Below, piece by piece: positions 26,492 to 37,738 of a stretch of 64,000 nt of DNA (position 1 is the first letter of the stretch; every line of letters begins with the position of its first letter). This stretch comes from Fluviicola sp. (lineage in GTDB: Bacteria; Bacteroidota; Bacteroidia; Flavobacteriales_D; Crocinitomicaceae), in assembly GCA_002734065.2 (NCBI GenBank), contig NVXU02000023.1:1-64000 (forward strand). The letters run 5' to 3'. Made by a program: the position numbers and the translations under genes. The notes under the pieces are model-generated. The model did not search any database. It worked only from the letters and a program-made list of their open reading frames with translations, and was not told where the DNA came from.

Positions 26492-26842
26492 TTATAATTT
26501 TAGTCCGCCTTCTCTTGCCGAGTCAGCTAGTGATTTAACTCTACCGTGGTATAAATAACCGTTTCTATCAAAGACAACAGTTTCTATTCCGGCTTTTTTT
26601 GCTAATTCTGCAACTTCTTTACCAACAACTGCAGCTTGTTCTTTTTTTGTTCCTTTAGCAGACTTATTGTTAAATGATCCCGCAGCGACTAATGTCTTAC
26701 CTGTTGAATCGTCAATAATTTGCGCGTAAATCTGTTTGTTACTTCTGAACACAGATAAACGAGGCATCGCAGTCGTACCAGAAATTTTCTTTCTGATTCT
26801 TCTTTTGATCTTTGCTCTTCTATTTACTTTGCTAAACGCCAT
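26492..26842 (-). CDS. rplR: Ribosomal protein L18
   Basis: Binds 5S rRNA in the central protuberance. 116 aa. Basic N-terminus [19 protein letters not shown], then [18 protein letters not shown] and the C-terminal [24 protein letters not shown]. Two bp before rpsE, 21 bp after rplF. Confidence 0.98.
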   Translation of the reverse strand: MAFSKVNRRAKIKRRIRKKISGTTAMPRLSVFRSNKQIYAQIIDDSTGKTLVAAGSFNNKSAKGTKKEQAAVVGKEVAELAKKAGIETVVFDRNGYLYHGRVKSLADSAREGGLKL

Positions 26843-26863
26843 AACTTAAATGATATCTATTTA

Positions 26864-27415
26864 TTATTTCGCGGCTGTTTTACCAGCTTTTCTTCTTATT
26901 TCTTCTCCTAAGAATCTAACACCTTTTCCTTTGTACGGTTCTGGTTTACGGAGGGAGCGAATTTTGGCTGCGACTTGACCAACTAATTGTTTATCGTGAG
27001 ACTCTAGTGTTACCACTGGTGCCTTACCTTTAGCTGATTCTGTAGATACCTTTACTTCTTTTGCAATTTCTAGAACGAATGGATGAGAGAAACCTAGAGA
27101 CAATTCTAATTTTTGTCCATTTGCTTTAGCTCTGTATCCAACTCCAACTACTTCTAATTGCAATTTATACCCTTCCGTTACTCCAACAATCATATTCTGA
27201 ACTAAGGCACGGTATAAACCATGTTTTGCTCTATGATCTGGCGTATCTGATTCGCGGGTGAAAGATATTGTTCCGTCTTCTATCGACATTGAAATACAAG
27301 AATCCATTTCTTGTGTTAACTCGCCTTTAGAACCCTTCACTGTAACTACGTTACCGTCAACTTTCACTTCAACTCCACTCGGGATTGTTACTGGGGATTT
27401 ACCTATCCTTGACAT
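26864..27415 (-). CDS. rplF: Ribosomal protein L6
   Basis: 50S protein near the factor-binding site. 183 aa. MSRIGKSPVTIPSGVEV at the start, GYRAKANGQKLELSLGFSHP in the middle and the C-terminal RNA-binding signature KPEPYKGKGVRFLGEEIRRKAGK. Confidence 0.98.
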   Translation of the reverse strand: MSRIGKSPVTIPSGVEVKVDGNVVTVKGSKGELTQEMDSCISMSIEDGTISFTRESDTPDHRAKHGLYRALVQNMIVGVTEGYKLQLEVVGVGYRAKANGQKLELSLGFSHPFVLEIAKEVKVSTESAKGKAPVVTLESHDKQLVGQVAAKIRSLRKPEPYKGKGVRFLGEEIRRKAGKTAAK

Positions 27416-27431
27416 TTTTACTTAACTTTAA

Positions 27432-27830
27432 TTAATGAACGTAGCAAAGAACTTCTCCACCTACGTTTTCTCTTTTTGCTTGTTTTCCTGTGATAACACC
27501 TTTGCTTGTAGAAACAATCGCGATACCAAGTCCATTCAATACACGTGGCATCTCTTGAGAACCGTTGTATTTTCTTAAACCTGGACGAGAAGCTCTTTCC
27601 AATTTAGTAATTGCTGGAACTTTCGTTGATTGATTGTACTTCAAAGCAATCTTAATGCTACCTTGTTTGTTATCCTCTAAGAATTTGTAATCAGTGATGT
27701 AACCTTGGTCAAATAAAATTTGAGTCATTGCTTTCTTTACATTAGAAGCTGGAATCTCAACTGTTTTTAACTTAGCTGCACTTGCATTACGAATTCTCGT
27801 CAAATAATCTGCTATTGGGTCTGTATTCAT
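27432..27830 (-). CDS. rpsH: Ribosomal protein S8
   Basis: Binds helix 21 of 16S rRNA; in E. coli it represses the spc operon. 132 aa. Starts [14 protein letters not shown] and ends with [30 protein letters not shown], the classical S8 C-terminus. Confidence 0.98.
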   Translation of the reverse strand: MNTDPIADYLTRIRNASAAKLKTVEIPASNVKKAMTQILFDQGYITDYKFLEDNKQGSIKIALKYNQSTKVPAITKLERASRPGLRKYNGSQEMPRVLNGLGIAIVSTSKGVITGKQAKRENVGGEVLCYVH

Positions 27831-27889
27831 ACTTGTTTAAATTTTGGAAGCGGTTTTCAATTTATTGAACCTGCCACCCGTTTATAATT

Positions 27890-28204
27890 TTACCAACTTG
27901 CTTTTCTCACACCTGGGATCTTACCTGCCAATGCCATTTCACGGAATGTTACCCTTGAAATACCGAATTGACGCATATAACCTCTAGGACGTCCTGTTAA
28001 TCCACATCTGTTGTGAACTCTACATTTTGCAGAATTTGCAGGCAATTTTTGAATTGCGATCATCGCATCCCATTTTGCTTCTTGCATTTCCTCTGAATCG
28101 TCAGCTGATTTTAAAATCTTTGTTAACTCAGCACGTCTATCTGCGTATTGAGCTGCCATTCTTTCTCTTTTACGCTCTCGCGCTTTCATTGATTCTTTTG
28201 CCAT
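27890..28204 (-). CDS. rpsN: Ribosomal protein S14 (zinc-free, with insertion)
   Basis: 30S head protein. 104 aa, about 15 residues longer than the usual Bacteroidota form (~89): the extra part lies in the region [20 protein letters not shown], before the conserved core. The core [31 protein letters not shown] lacks the two CxxC pairs of zinc-type S14. The C-terminal [11 protein letters not shown] is typical. Confidence 0.97.
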   Translation of the reverse strand: MAKESMKARERKRERMAAQYADRRAELTKILKSADDSEEMQEAKWDAMIAIQKLPANSAKCRVHNRCGLTGRPRGYMRQFGISRVTFREMALAGKIPGVRKASW

Positions 28205-28208
28205 CTCT

Positions 28209-28760
28209 CTATTTTTTTATAAAAGGAAAACCGAATTGGTCAAGTAATGCTTTACCTTCTTCATCACTGTTTGCAGTGGTAACGAATGTAATGTCCATAC
28301 CCATAATACGACTCACTTTATCGATATCAATTTCTGGAAAGATAATGTGTTCTTTAACACCCATGTTAAAGTTACCTCTTCCATCAAAGCCTTTTGGATT
28401 GATTCCTCTAAAATCTCTTGTTCTTGGAAGTGCAACAGCCAAAAGACGATCTAAGAAATCGTACATACGATTTCCTCTCAACGTAACTTTTGTTCCAATT
28501 GGCATTCCTTTTCTCAGTTTGAAATTAGAGATGTCTTTCTTTGACAATGTTGCGATAGCTCTTTGACCAGCGATGCGTGATAAATCTTCAACAGCATTGT
28601 CAATCAATTTTTTATCAGCAACAGCATCTCCGACACCTTGGCTAATTACTATTTTCTGAAGTTTAGGTACAGACATTACTGTCTTGTATCCAAACTTTTC
28701 AGTAAGCGCTGAAACTATTTCAGTGCTGTACTTTTCCCGAAGTCTTGGTGTATAACTCAT
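28209..28760 (-). CDS. rplE: Ribosomal protein L5
   Basis: Binds 5S rRNA and contacts P-site tRNA. 183 aa. Landmarks: [88 protein letters not shown]. Its ATG overlaps the rplX stop by 1 nt (TAATG), implying translational coupling. Confidence 0.98.
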   Translation of the reverse strand: MSYTPRLREKYSTEIVSALTEKFGYKTVMSVPKLQKIVISQGVGDAVADKKLIDNAVEDLSRIAGQRAIATLSKKDISNFKLRKGMPIGTKVTLRGNRMYDFLDRLLAVALPRTRDFRGINPKGFDGRGNFNMGVKEHIIFPEIDIDKVSRIMGMDITFVTTANSDEEGKALLDQFGFPFIKK

Positions 28761-29077
28761 TATTTAATTTCCTCTCCGGATTTTTTTGAATAACGTACTA
28801 ATTTTCCTTCTTTGTTTTCTTTACGACCGATGCGTGAAGCAACTCCGTTATGAACAATCATAAGGTTAGAAATATGGATTCCTGCTTCGGTTTCCACTAT
28901 TCCTCCTTGAGGGTCTGCAGCACTTGGTTTCGTGTGTTTCTTAATTAAGTTAACACCCTCAACGATTGCGCGCAAGTTCTTTTTGTCGATCGTAAGGATT
29001 TTACCTTCTTGACCGTTTGATTCACCTGTTAAAACTTTAACAGTGTCTCCGACTTTAATGTGTAATTTCTGTTGCAT
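28760..29077 (-). CDS. rplX: Ribosomal protein L24
   Basis: Assembly initiator of the 50S subunit. 105 aa. KOW motif [41 protein letters not shown], then [20 protein letters not shown]. The stop shares one base with the rplE start. Confidence 0.98.
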   Translation of the reverse strand: MQQKLHIKVGDTVKVLTGESNGQEGKILTIDKKNLRAIVEGVNLIKKHTKPSAADPQGGIVETEAGIHISNLMIVHNGVASRIGRKENKEGKLVRYSKKSGEEIK

Positions 29078-29090
29078 AACTTCAATTATT

Positions 29091-29459
29091 TTAAAGTACC
29101 TCAGGAGCTAATGAAACGACTTTCATAAAGTCAGCATCACGAAGCTCTCGGGCTACGGGTCCGAAAATACGAGTTCCTCTCATCTCACCTGTTGGGTTTA
29201 AGATAACGCAAGCGTTGTCATCAAACCTGATGTAAGATCCGTCGGCACGACGTATTTCTTTCTTTGTTCTTACTATTACTGCCGTGGCAACTGTTCCTTT
29301 TTTGACAGTTCCAGAGGGCATTGCACTCTTTACGGTAACGACTATCTTGTCGCCTACAGAAGCATATCTACGTTTTGTTCCGCCTAATACGCGAATACAT
29401 AGAACTTCTTTGGCTCCAGAATTGTCTGCTACTTTGAGTCTTGATTCCTGTTGTATCAT
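29091..29459 (-). CDS. rplN: Ribosomal protein L14
   Basis: 50S protein at the subunit interface (bridge B8). 122 aa, exact family length. [74 protein letters not shown]. Confidence 0.98.
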   Translation of the reverse strand: MIQQESRLKVADNSGAKEVLCIRVLGGTKRRYASVGDKIVVTVKSAMPSGTVKKGTVATAVIVRTKKEIRRADGSYIRFDDNACVILNPTGEMRGTRIFGPVARELRDADFMKVVSLAPEVL

Positions 29460-29468
29460 TACTAAAAA

Positions 29469-29726
29469 TTATTTAGCTCGTTCAATAATTTCTACTAACC
29501 TCCAATTTTTCGATTTCGAAAGAGGTCTTGTCTCCATGATTTTAACTGTATCGCCTTCGTTACAGTCATTCTTTTCATCGTGTGCGACAAACTTAGTAGT
29601 CTTCTTCACGAACTTACCATATTTAGGGTGTTTTACTTTTCTCTCTACAGAGATAACAATAGATTTTTCCATCTTACTGCTAGTAACAATCCCGATACGT
29701 TCTTTTCTTAAATTACGCTTTTCCAT
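29469..29726 (-). CDS. rpsQ: Ribosomal protein S17
   Basis: Primary 16S rRNA-binding OB-fold protein of the 30S body. 85 aa. [62 protein letters not shown]. Confidence 0.98.
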   Translation of the reverse strand: MEKRNLRKERIGIVTSSKMEKSIVISVERKVKHPKYGKFVKKTTKFVAHDEKNDCNEGDTVKIMETRPLSKSKNWRLVEIIERAK

Positions 29727-29752
29727 TTCAAGCTTTTTTTTATGACAAGCAA

Positions 29753-29947
29753 TTATGCTTGTACTTCCCGTTTAGTTAATTCTGTCTTCAATCTTGCGAC
29801 TGTTTTTCTGACGTTACGAATCTGAATCGGATTTTCCATTGGTGCAACTGTATGTGCTAATTTCATCTTAGCGAGTTGTTCCGAGAAATTCGAAATCTGA
29901 TCTTTCACATCTTCGATTGACATCTTTGTTATTTCTGTCTGCTTCAT
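29753..29947 (-). CDS. rpmC: Ribosomal protein L29
   Basis: Two-helix protein at the 50S tunnel exit, near the docking site for SRP and trigger factor. 64 aa. [39 protein letters not shown]. Lies 7 bp after rplP and 26 bp before rpsQ. Confidence 0.98.
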   Translation of the reverse strand: MKQTEITKMSIEDVKDQISNFSEQLAKMKLAHTVAPMENPIQIRNVRKTVARLKTELTKREVQA

Positions 29948-29954
29948 GCTTCTT

Positions 29955-30383
29955 CTATTTTGCAGGTATTACAAAGTCGTTACGTGTAACGAATTTACAT
30001 TTAACTGGCATTTTTTGTGCTGCCAAACGCATTGCTTCTTTAGCAACATCATAAGGAACACCGTCGCATTCGAACAAGATTCTTCCTGGTCTAACAACTG
30101 CAACGAAGTGACTTGGAGCACCTTTACCTTTACCCATTCTCACCTCTGCTGGTTTAGCAGTAACTGGTTTGTCTGGGAAAATTCTGATCCATACTTTCCC
30201 TTCACGCTTCATGTATCTAGTAACAGCGATACGTGCAGCTTCAATTTGACGAGAAGTAAGCCAACTTGGCTCAAGTGTCTTTAGTCCAAAAGACCCGAAA
30301 GCTACAGTGCTACCTCTATGAGCTAGACCTCTGTTTCTACCTTTCTGAGCTTTTCTAAATTTGGTTCTCTTTGGCTGTAACAT
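29955..30383 (-). CDS. rplP: Ribosomal protein L16
   Basis: 50S protein beside the A-site tRNA, essential for peptidyl transfer assembly. 142 aa. [68 protein letters not shown]. The conserved Arg of the hydroxylation site region ([12 protein letters not shown]) is present. Confidence 0.98.
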   Translation of the reverse strand: MLQPKRTKFRKAQKGRNRGLAHRGSTVAFGSFGLKTLEPSWLTSRQIEAARIAVTRYMKREGKVWIRIFPDKPVTAKPAEVRMGKGKGAPSHFVAVVRPGRILFECDGVPYDVAKEAMRLAAQKMPVKCKFVTRNDFVIPAK

Positions 30384-30413
30384 TTTTAATTAATTTAAAA
30401 TTCCTTTCGGAAA

Positions 30414-31124
30414 TTATTTTTTTCTTCTTTTTCCACCTGGGTTTCTTCCGCCACCTTTTTGACCTGAAGACATACCTACATTTGGAGAAAGATCTCTTTT
30501 ACCATAAACTTCACCCTTACAAATCCAAACTTTGATACCAAGTTTACCGTAAGTAGTCTGTGCTTCTGCTAAAGCATAATCGATGTCAGCTCTGAACGTA
30601 TGTAACGGAGTACGTCCATCTTTGTACATCTCTGAACGAGCCATTTCTGCGCCATTCAAACGTCCGGAAATCTTAACTTTGATTCCTTCTGCTCCCATTC
30701 GCATTGTGCTCGCAATAGACATTTTAATCGCTCTTCTAAAAGAAATTCTTGCTTCCAATTGACGTGCGATACTGTCAGCAACTAAACGGGCATCCAATTC
30801 TGGACGTTTCACCTCGAAGATGTTGATTTGAATATCTTTTTTCGTCAATTTTTTAAGCTCTTCTTTTAACTTATCGACTTCCTGTCCACCTTTCCCAATA
30901 ATTACACCTGGTCTCGCTGTGTTAATAGTAACGGTTACTAACTTCAACGTTCTCTCGATGATAATCTTAGAAAGACTTGCTTTAGATAAACGAGCTTGAA
31001 GGTACTTACGAATTTTATCATCTTCGATGATTTTATCTTTGTAATTACGACCTCCATACCAGTTAGATTCCCATCCTTGGATGTAACCTAATCTATTTCC
31101 TATTGGATTTGTTTTTTGTCCCAT
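30414..31124 (-). CDS. rpsC: Ribosomal protein S3
   Basis: 30S head protein at the mRNA entry, with helicase-like role. 236 aa. The type II KH domain has [24 protein letters not shown] (GxxG loop = GKGG), and the C-terminal domain has [33 protein letters not shown]. The tail is Gly/Lys-rich. Confidence 0.98.
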   Translation of the reverse strand: MGQKTNPIGNRLGYIQGWESNWYGGRNYKDKIIEDDKIRKYLQARLSKASLSKIIIERTLKLVTVTINTARPGVIIGKGGQEVDKLKEELKKLTKKDIQINIFEVKRPELDARLVADSIARQLEARISFRRAIKMSIASTMRMGAEGIKVKISGRLNGAEMARSEMYKDGRTPLHTFRADIDYALAEAQTTYGKLGIKVWICKGEVYGKRDLSPNVGMSSGQKGGGRNPGGKRRKK

Positions 31125-31134
31125 TTATCTAAAA

Positions 31135-31536
31135 TTATTCTGCGTCTCTACCGTCAACAACGATAGTTACATGATTTGATCTTTTTCTAATTCTATGCGC
31201 ACGACCTTGTGGAGCTGGTTGAATTCTTTTCAACATTCCCGCAGAACCAACTTCAATTGACTTTACAAACAATGTTGTCTCTTCAATGCTCTTGTCTTCA
31301 TTTTTCTGTTCCCAATTGGCAACAGCAGAGCGCAATAATTTTCCAAGGCTTACAGATGCATCCTTAGAATCATGTTGCAATATGTTTAGAGCTTTATTCA
31401 CCTCTTCACCTCTAATAAGGTCAGCAACTAATCTCATTTTTCTAGGAGTGATAGAAGAATTTCTCAATTTCGCAAAAGCGATTGATTTATTTTCTTCTTT
31501 TCTTTTATCAGCTCTTAGTCTTTTTCTAGCACCCAT
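31135..31536 (-). CDS. rplV: Ribosomal protein L22
   Basis: Lines the peptide exit tunnel; its beta hairpin narrows the passage. 133 aa. [29 protein letters not shown], then the tunnel loop [25 protein letters not shown]. Confidence 0.98.
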   Translation of the reverse strand: MGARKRLRADKRKEENKSIAFAKLRNSSITPRKMRLVADLIRGEEVNKALNILQHDSKDASVSLGKLLRSAVANWEQKNEDKSIEETTLFVKSIEVGSAGMLKRIQPAPQGRAHRIRKRSNHVTIVVDGRDAE

Positions 31537-31539
31537 AAC

Positions 31540-31818
31540 CTATCTTTTTTTATCTTTTTTACCGCCTACGTGTCCACGGAAGTTACGCGTTGGAGAAAAC
31601 TCTCCCAACTTGTGACCTACCATGTTTTCTGTTACGAATACAGGGATAAATTTATTACCATTATGTACTGCGAAAGTTAACCCAACGAAGTCTGGAGAAA
31701 TTGTACTTGCTCTTGACCATGTTTTGATAACTGACTTACTTCCTGATGCTTGTGCATCGTCCACTCTTTTTAATAACTTATAGTGTATAAACGGTGGTTT
31801 CTTCAACGAACGACTCAT
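31540..31818 (-). CDS. rpsS: Ribosomal protein S19
   Basis: 30S head protein paired with S13. 92 aa. [72 protein letters not shown]. Confidence 0.98.
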   Translation of the reverse strand: MSRSLKKPPFIHYKLLKRVDDAQASGSKSVIKTWSRASTISPDFVGLTFAVHNGNKFIPVFVTENMVGHKLGEFSPTRNFRGHVGGKKDKKR

Positions 31819-31825
31819 ATCCTAA

Positions 31826-32650
31826 TTATTTTTTTCTTCTTTCGATGATGAACTTATCTGAATACTTCTTTTTAGCACGCGTCTTGTATCCTTTTGCAGG
31901 AATTCCATTACGTGATCTTGGGTGACCTCCGGCATTTTTACCTTCACCACCACCCATTGGGTGATCGACAGGATTCATTACCACTCCACGTACGCGTGGA
32001 CGACGACCCAACCATCTTGAACGACCTGCTTTACCAGATACTGTCAAGTTGTGCTCAGAATTTGAAACGGCTCCAATAGTTGCCATGCAAGTAGTTAAAA
32101 TCATTCTAGTTTCACCAGAAGGCATTTTAATGATTGCGTAACGTCCATCACGAGCGTTCAATTGTGCGTAAGTACCTGCTCCACGAGCAATGGCACCACC
32201 TTTTCCAGGTTTTAATTCAATGTTATGAATTACAGTTCCTAATGGAATATCCGCTAAGTATAGCGCATTTCCGACACTCGGAATAGCTTCAGTTCCAGAC
32301 ATTACCTTGTCTCCGACTTTCAATCCGTCAGGAGCAATGATGTAACGTTTTTCACCGTCAGCGTAGAATAACAAAGCAATTCTTGCAGTACGATTTGGAT
32401 CGTATTCGATCGACTTAACCGTAGCAGGAACACCGTGCTTTTCTCTTTTAAAATCAATGATACGGTATTTTTGTTTATGACCACCACCAATATAGCGCAT
32501 CGTCATTCTACCATCATTGTTTCGACCACCGTTCTTATTCTTTCCTTTTACAAGTGACTTTTCAGGAGTCCCTTTTGTAATTTCAGAATAATCACTAACG
32601 ACCTTGTGCCTTTGCCCTGGAGTTGTAGGCTTGAATTTTTTAAGACCCAT
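31826..32650 (-). CDS. rplB: Ribosomal protein L2
   Basis: Largest 50S core protein, needed for subunit joining and peptidyl transferase function. 274 aa. Motifs: [47 protein letters not shown] and near the end [30 protein letters not shown], with the conserved His of the peptidyl transferase region. Confidence 0.98.
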   Translation of the reverse strand: MGLKKFKPTTPGQRHKVVSDYSEITKGTPEKSLVKGKNKNGGRNNDGRMTMRYIGGGHKQKYRIIDFKREKHGVPATVKSIEYDPNRTARIALLFYADGEKRYIIAPDGLKVGDKVMSGTEAIPSVGNALYLADIPLGTVIHNIELKPGKGGAIARGAGTYAQLNARDGRYAIIKMPSGETRMILTTCMATIGAVSNSEHNLTVSGKAGRSRWLGRRPRVRGVVMNPVDHPMGGGEGKNAGGHPRSRNGIPAKGYKTRAKKKYSDKFIIERRKK

Positions 32651-32661
32651 TGTTTAAATGA

Positions 32662-32958
32662 TTAAAAGTTATTAAATAAATCAATCGTCTCTCCATCTGC
32701 AACAGTAACAATGGCTTTCTTCCATCTTTTACTTTTTTGCTCAACGATACCTCTGTTCGTATATTTCGTAGAGGATTTCCCACCGCCATAATTCATGGTC
32801 CGAACTTCAGTTACCTGAACTCCATACATCTTCTCGACAGCCTTTTTAATTTCAATTTTATTTGCCTGTGGATCTACAACAAATGAGAAACGGTTAAAAG
32901 TCTCGCTTAATCCCGTTGCTTTTTCTGTTATGATCGGCTTTTTAATTATTGTCTTCAT
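32662..32958 (-). CDS. rplW: Ribosomal protein L23
   Basis: Tunnel-exit protein and docking site for trigger factor and SRP. 98 aa. IIKKPIITEKATGLSETFNRFSFVVDPQANKIEIKKAVEKMYGVQVTEVRTMNYGGG is characteristic. Confidence 0.97.
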   Translation of the reverse strand: MKTIIKKPIITEKATGLSETFNRFSFVVDPQANKIEIKKAVEKMYGVQVTEVRTMNYGGGKSSTKYTNRGIVEQKSKRWKKAIVTVADGETIDLFNNF

Positions 32959-32965
32959 TTTCCAA

Positions 32966-33592
32966 TTAGTTTAGAATCTTTTCGATTACTTCAATTGAAC
33001 TTGATGTCATCACCACTTTCTGTGCATTCAATACGTCATACGTATTCACAGAATCAGCTGTTACGACTTTTATTTTCTTAAGGTTACGAGAAGAAAGATA
33101 AAGGTTATCATTTTTCTCTCCCAAAATCATCAACACTTTGCTGTTATCAAGCTTCAAATTTGCTACCAGTGTTTCGAAATCCTTTGTTTTGATTGCATCA
33201 AATTTAGGATCATCGATTACCATAATGTCTTTTGCTTTTGCTTTGTAAGAAAAAGCAGACTTTCTAGCCAATCTTTTTGTTTTGACATTCAACTTAAAGT
33301 GATAGTTTCTTGGACGAGGTCCAAAAATACGTCCACCACCTCTACGTGTACCTGACTTGATAGAACCCGCACGAGCTCCACCTGTACCTTTTTGTTTCTT
33401 AATCTTCTTTGTAGAACCTGTAATTTCTGCTCTTTCTTTAGCTTTATGCGTTCCTTGACGACGATTTGCCAAGTGTTGCTTAACGTCTAAATAAATTGCA
33501 TGGTCATTAGGCTCAATTCCGAAAACGTCTTTTGACAAGCTAACTTCTTTTGAAGTAGCTGCACCTTTTGCACTAGTTACTTTAATTTTCAT
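32966..33592 (-). CDS. rplD: Ribosomal protein L4
   Basis: 50S protein reaching into the exit tunnel; in E. coli it also represses the S10 operon. 208 aa. The tunnel loop is visible as GSTKKIKKQKGTGGARAGSIKSGTRRGGGRIFGPRPRNY. Its start overlaps the rplC stop by 1 nt. Confidence 0.98.
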   Translation of the reverse strand: MKIKVTSAKGAATSKEVSLSKDVFGIEPNDHAIYLDVKQHLANRRQGTHKAKERAEITGSTKKIKKQKGTGGARAGSIKSGTRRGGGRIFGPRPRNYHFKLNVKTKRLARKSAFSYKAKAKDIMVIDDPKFDAIKTKDFETLVANLKLDNSKVLMILGEKNDNLYLSSRNLKKIKVVTADSVNTYDVLNAQKVVMTSSSIEVIEKILN

Positions 33593-34206
33593 TACTTCTC
33601 AATTATTACGGTTGAACCTTTGTGTCCAGGAATAGATCCTTTAACAACGATTAAATTTTTATCAGCTATCACTTTCAATATCTGCAAGTTTTCCATGGTT
33701 ACACGTTCGTTACCCATTTGACCGCCCATTCGCATTCCTTTGAATACACGCGCTGGATAAGATGCTGCACCAATTGATCCTGGAGCACGCAATCTGTTGT
33801 GTTGACCGTGAGTTGCTTGTCCAACACCGGCAAAACCGTGTCTTTTAACAACCCCTTGGAAACCTTTACCTTTTGAAATTCCTGCTACACTAACGAATTC
33901 TCCTTCCTCGAAGATATCAACGTTAATTACATCACCGAGATTAGCTTCTTCGAAGCCTTTAAATTCTGCCAATTTCGACTTTGGGTCTGTTTTAGCTTTT
34001 TTAAAGTGACCTTTCAATGAATTTGGAGTGTTTTTTTCCTTGCGGTCTCCAAAACCTAATTGAACAGCCTCGTAACCATCTCTGTCTTCTGTCTTAACCT
34101 GAGTTACGACACAAGGACCCGCTTCTATCACTGTGCATGGCATTGCTTTACCCTCGGCACTGTAGATGCTAGTCATTCCGATTTTTCTACCAATAATTCC
34201 TGGCAT
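33592..34206 (-). CDS. rplC: Ribosomal protein L3
   Basis: Initiates 50S assembly; a loop approaches the peptidyl transferase centre. 204 aa. [19 protein letters not shown] at the N-terminus and [57 protein letters not shown] in the second half, including the conserved Gln that is methylated in E. coli. Confidence 0.98.
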   Translation of the reverse strand: MPGIIGRKIGMTSIYSAEGKAMPCTVIEAGPCVVTQVKTEDRDGYEAVQLGFGDRKEKNTPNSLKGHFKKAKTDPKSKLAEFKGFEEANLGDVINVDIFEEGEFVSVAGISKGKGFQGVVKRHGFAGVGQATHGQHNRLRAPGSIGAASYPARVFKGMRMGGQMGNERVTMENLQILKVIADKNLIVVKGSIPGHKGSTVIIEK

Positions 34207-34239
34207 ACTTTAACTATTTATTTGTTTAACTTAATTTAT

Positions 34240-34545
34240 TTACACTTTAATCTCAACATCAACACCACTTGGAAGCTCCAAACGCATTAACGCATCAACT
34301 GTCTTTGAAGAAGAACTATAAATGTCCAACATACGTTTATAAGAACACAACTGAAACTGCTCACGAGCTTTCTTGTTTACGTGTGGTGATTTCAACACTG
34401 TATAAATTCTCTTGTGCGTTGGCAATGGAATTGGTCCACTTACAACTGCTCCAGTTGACTTAACTGTTTTTACAATCTTCTCAGCTGATTTATCAACTAA
34501 ATTGTGATCGTAAGATTTTAATTTGATTCTAATTCTTTGATTCAT
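34240..34545 (-). CDS. rpsJ: Ribosomal protein S10
   Basis: 30S head protein and, as NusE, part of the antitermination complex. 101 aa. [53 protein letters not shown]. It lies 10 bp after fusA with no tuf gene between, the Bacteroidota order. Confidence 0.98.
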   Translation of the reverse strand: MNQRIRIKLKSYDHNLVDKSAEKIVKTVKSTGAVVSGPIPLPTHKRIYTVLKSPHVNKKAREQFQLCSYKRMLDIYSSSSKTVDALMRLELPSGVDVEIKV

Positions 34546-34555
34546 CTGCTTCCTA

Positions 34556-36661
34556 TTATGCTGTTACGCCTTTTACTTTTGCTACTACTGCTTCTGCTAT
34601 ATTTCTTGGTGCTTCTGCGTAGTGTGAAAATTCCATTGTTGAACTTGCTCTACCTGAAGAAATTGTTCTTAACGTAGTTACGTATCCAAACATTTCTGAT
34701 AATGGAACGTCTGCCTTAACAATCTTTGCTCCGTTTCTGTCATCCATACCTTTCATGATACCACGACGACGGTTCAAATCTGCAACTACATCACCCATGT
34801 TCTCTTCTGGTGTTACCACCTCCAATTTCATGATTGGCTCTAATAATTGAGGTCCTGCTTGTTTTAACGCATTTCTAAATGCCATCTTCGCACAAATCTC
34901 AAAAGACAATGCATCTGAATCGACCGCATGGAAAGATCCATCTTTCAATTCAACTTTCATTGCATCTAATGGGAACCCTGCCATAACGCCATTCTTCATG
35001 GACATTTTGAACCCTTTTTCTACAGAAGGGATAAATTCACGAGGAACGTTACCACCTTTCACAGAATTAATAAATTCTAAACCTGTTTTCTCTGGATCAT
35101 CTTGTGGAGAAATAATAACAACGATGTCTGCGAATTTACCACGACCACCTGATTGTTTCTTATAAACTTCTCTGTGATCAACAGTCTTAGTAATGTTCTC
35201 CTTGTAAGAAACCTGAGGTGCACCTTCGTTCACTTCCACATTAAATTCACGCTTTAAACGCTCAACTAAAATTTCTAAGTGAAGCTCACCCATTCCTGAG
35301 ATAATAGTTTGACCTGAATCTTCATCCGTTTTCACTTGGAAAGTTGGATCTTCTTCAGACAATTTATTAAGACCTATTCCTAATTTATCCATATCCGCTT
35401 GAGTTTTAGGCTCAATTGCAATACCGATAACTGGATCTGGGAAATCCATTGATTCAAGAACAATCTTGTTCTTCTCATCACATAAGGTGTCTCCTGTTCT
35501 AATATCTTTAAAACCAACAGCTGCTCCAATATCTCCAGCTTCCAATGCCTCAATAGCATTTTGCTTGTTAGAGTGCATTTGGAACAAACGAGAAATTCTT
35601 TCTTTCTTACCTGATCTTGTGTTAAACACATAAGAACCTGCATCGATTTGACCTGAGTAACATCTAACGAAGCACAAACGACCTACGAAAGGATCTGTTG
35701 CGATTTTAAATGCTAATGCTGCCATTGGTTCATCTTTAGAAGGTTGACGTGTTGCCACTTCATCCGTATCAGGATTTATCCCTTCAATCGCTTCAATATC
35801 CAATGGAGAAGGCATATATGCCATCACTGCATCTAACATTGTTTGAACTCCTTTGTTCTTAAATGCAGAACCACACATTACTGGTTGAATTGTCATGTTA
35901 ATTGTTGCAACGCGAATTGCAGCCATCATTTCATCAACTGTAATTGATTCTGGATCTTCAAAGAATTTTTCCATTAAAGCATCATCAGATTCTGCGATTG
36001 CCTCAATTAATAAATCTCTGTATTCTTGAACTGTATCTTTCAAATCTTCCGGAATTTCCATTTCTTCAAATGTCATTCCCATATCTTCTTCGTTCCAAGT
36101 AATTCCTTTTCCTGTGATTAAATCAACCACTCCAACGAATTCATCTTCTGCTCCAATTGGAACTTGCAATGGAACTGGATTACCTCCTAAACGTTCTTTG
36201 ATTTCAGAAACAGTATTGAAAAAATCAGCTCCCATTCTGTCCATTTTATTAACGAAACACAAACGTGGAACTTTATACTTATCAGCTTGTCTCCAAACAG
36301 TCTCAGACTGTGGCTCAACACCGGAAGAAGCGCAGAACAATGCAACTGCACCATCCAAAACTCTTAATGAACGCTCAACTTCAACTGTAAAATCAACGTG
36401 ACCAGGAGTATCAATGATATTCATCTTAAACTCTTCGTCGTTGTATTTCCAGAAACAAGTAGTTGCAGCAGAAGTAATTGTAATACCTCTTTCCTGCTCT
36501 TGCTCCATCCAATCCATTGTTGCAGCACCGTCATGTACCTCACCAATTTTGTGAGAGATACCTGTGTAATATAAGATACGCTCAGTAGTTGTTGTTTTAC
36601 CAGCATCTACATGGGCCATGATCCCAATATTACGTGTATATGTTAAATCTCTTTTAGCCAT
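34556..36661 (-). CDS. fusA: Elongation factor G
   Basis: GTPase that moves tRNAs and mRNA after peptide transfer. 701 aa. G motifs: [19 protein letters not shown] (P loop), [11 protein letters not shown] (switch I), [12 protein letters not shown] (switch II), VNKMDRMGA (G4), and domain IV/V marks [11 protein letters not shown] and [15 protein letters not shown]. Three bp from rpsG and 10 bp from rpsJ. Confidence 0.98.
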   Translation of the reverse strand: MAKRDLTYTRNIGIMAHVDAGKTTTTERILYYTGISHKIGEVHDGAATMDWMEQEQERGITITSAATTCFWKYNDEEFKMNIIDTPGHVDFTVEVERSLRVLDGAVALFCASSGVEPQSETVWRQADKYKVPRLCFVNKMDRMGADFFNTVSEIKERLGGNPVPLQVPIGAEDEFVGVVDLITGKGITWNEEDMGMTFEEMEIPEDLKDTVQEYRDLLIEAIAESDDALMEKFFEDPESITVDEMMAAIRVATINMTIQPVMCGSAFKNKGVQTMLDAVMAYMPSPLDIEAIEGINPDTDEVATRQPSKDEPMAALAFKIATDPFVGRLCFVRCYSGQIDAGSYVFNTRSGKKERISRLFQMHSNKQNAIEALEAGDIGAAVGFKDIRTGDTLCDEKNKIVLESMDFPDPVIGIAIEPKTQADMDKLGIGLNKLSEEDPTFQVKTDEDSGQTIISGMGELHLEILVERLKREFNVEVNEGAPQVSYKENITKTVDHREVYKKQSGGRGKFADIVVIISPQDDPEKTGLEFINSVKGGNVPREFIPSVEKGFKMSMKNGVMAGFPLDAMKVELKDGSFHAVDSDALSFEICAKMAFRNALKQAGPQLLEPIMKLEVVTPEENMGDVVADLNRRRGIMKGMDDRNGAKIVKADVPLSEMFGYVTTLRTISSGRASSTMEFSHYAEAPRNIAEAVVAKVKGVTA

Positions 36662-36664
36662 GAC

Positions 36665-37135
36665 TTAGAATCTAAAATGTGAGAATGCCTTATTTGCTTC
36701 AGCCATTCTTAATGTATCTTCTTTTTTCTTGTAAGCAGCACCTTCTTCTTTAGAAGCTGAAAGAATTTCAAAGGCTAATTTCTGAGCCATTGTTTTCTCG
36801 TTACGCTTACGTGAAAAACCAATTAACCATTTCATAGCTAATGATTCTTTTCTACTATCTCTAACTGGCGTAGGGATTTGAAAAGTTGCACCACCAATTC
36901 TTCTACTCTTAACCTCTACAGGTGGAGTAATGTTGACCAATGCTTTTTTCCAAGTTTCTAAACCTGTTGCTTCTTCTACTTTCTCGTCAACCATATCGAT
37001 TGCGTCGTAGAATATTCTGAAAGCCAAACTCTTTTTCCCGTCCAACATTAAGTTATTAACGAACTTTGTTACTTGAACATCGTTAAACTTTGGATCCGGA
37101 AGGATGGCTATTTTTTTCGCTTTTCTTCTTCTCAT
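36665..37135 (-). CDS. rpsG: Ribosomal protein S7
   Basis: Organises the 3' domain of 16S rRNA in the 30S head. 156 aa. [64 protein letters not shown], and the C-terminal [19 protein letters not shown]. Confidence 0.98.
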   Translation of the reverse strand: MRRRKAKKIAILPDPKFNDVQVTKFVNNLMLDGKKSLAFRIFYDAIDMVDEKVEEATGLETWKKALVNITPPVEVKSRRIGGATFQIPTPVRDSRKESLAMKWLIGFSRKRNEKTMAQKLAFEILSASKEEGAAYKKKEDTLRMAEANKAFSHFRF

Positions 37136-37156
37136 CTTTTAAACTTTTTAAAAGGA

Positions 37157-37531
37157 CTATTTTTTAGGTCTCTTTGTTCCATACTTAGAACGACGTTGCG
37201 TTCTACCTTCTACTCCTGCTGTATCTTCCGCACCACGAACGATGTGATAACGTACACCTGGCAAATCTTTAACTCTACCACCACGTACTAATACTAATGA
37301 GTGTTCTTGTAAATTGTGACCTTCACCACCGATGTAAGCATTCACTTCCTTACCGTTGGTTAGTCGAACTCTGGCTACTTTTCGCATTGCCGAATTCGGC
37401 TTTTTAGGTGTAGTGGTGTAAACTCTTACACATACTCCTTTACGCTGAGGACAAGAATCAAGAGCTGCTGATTTGCTCTTCTTTACCTGCGCTGTTCTCC
37501 CTTTGCGAACTAATTGTTGTATAGTTGGCAT
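37157..37531 (-). CDS. rpsL: Ribosomal protein S12
   Basis: 30S protein at the decoding centre; site of streptomycin-resistance changes. 124 aa. [72 protein letters not shown] (lysines equivalent to the streptomycin sites are wild type). First gene of the superoperon; the promoter lies 60 bp upstream. Confidence 0.98.
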   Translation of the reverse strand: MPTIQQLVRKGRTAQVKKSKSAALDSCPQRKGVCVRVYTTTPKKPNSAMRKVARVRLTNGKEVNAYIGGEGHNLQEHSLVLVRGGRVKDLPGVRYHIVRGAEDTAGVEGRTQRRSKYGTKRPKK

Positions 37532-37590
37532 AAAAATACTTGTTAACTTTAATTAATAATAAAACTCTCCCAAAACCTATTTCGGGGGTG

Positions 37591-37620
37591 CAAAGATAGT
37601 ATATTAAAGTTATAAATCAA
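37591..37620 (-). promoter_or_regulatory. Promoter of the ribosomal superoperon
   Basis: On the minus strand TTG (37618-37620), a 19-bp AT-rich spacer and TATCTTTG (37591-37598): an excellent match to the Bacteroidota primary-sigma promoter. The start of transcription would lie about 50-55 nt before the rpsL ATG. It is the best complete promoter in the window. Confidence 0.85.
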
Positions 37621-37738
37621 GGGGCAAACAAAAAAAAATGAAGTTTTTTCACATTTAAGTGTTTACATCTTTTTTGTCGGAGAAAATATTCAATTGTAAA
37701 TATAAGAATTGTTCTTAAATGTTTGATATTTTCGCAAG

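Noticed and set aside
28027-28566. 179-aa plus-strand ORF opposite rpsN and rplE
   Set aside because: Antisense shadow of two certain ribosomal genes; composition unlike a real protein.
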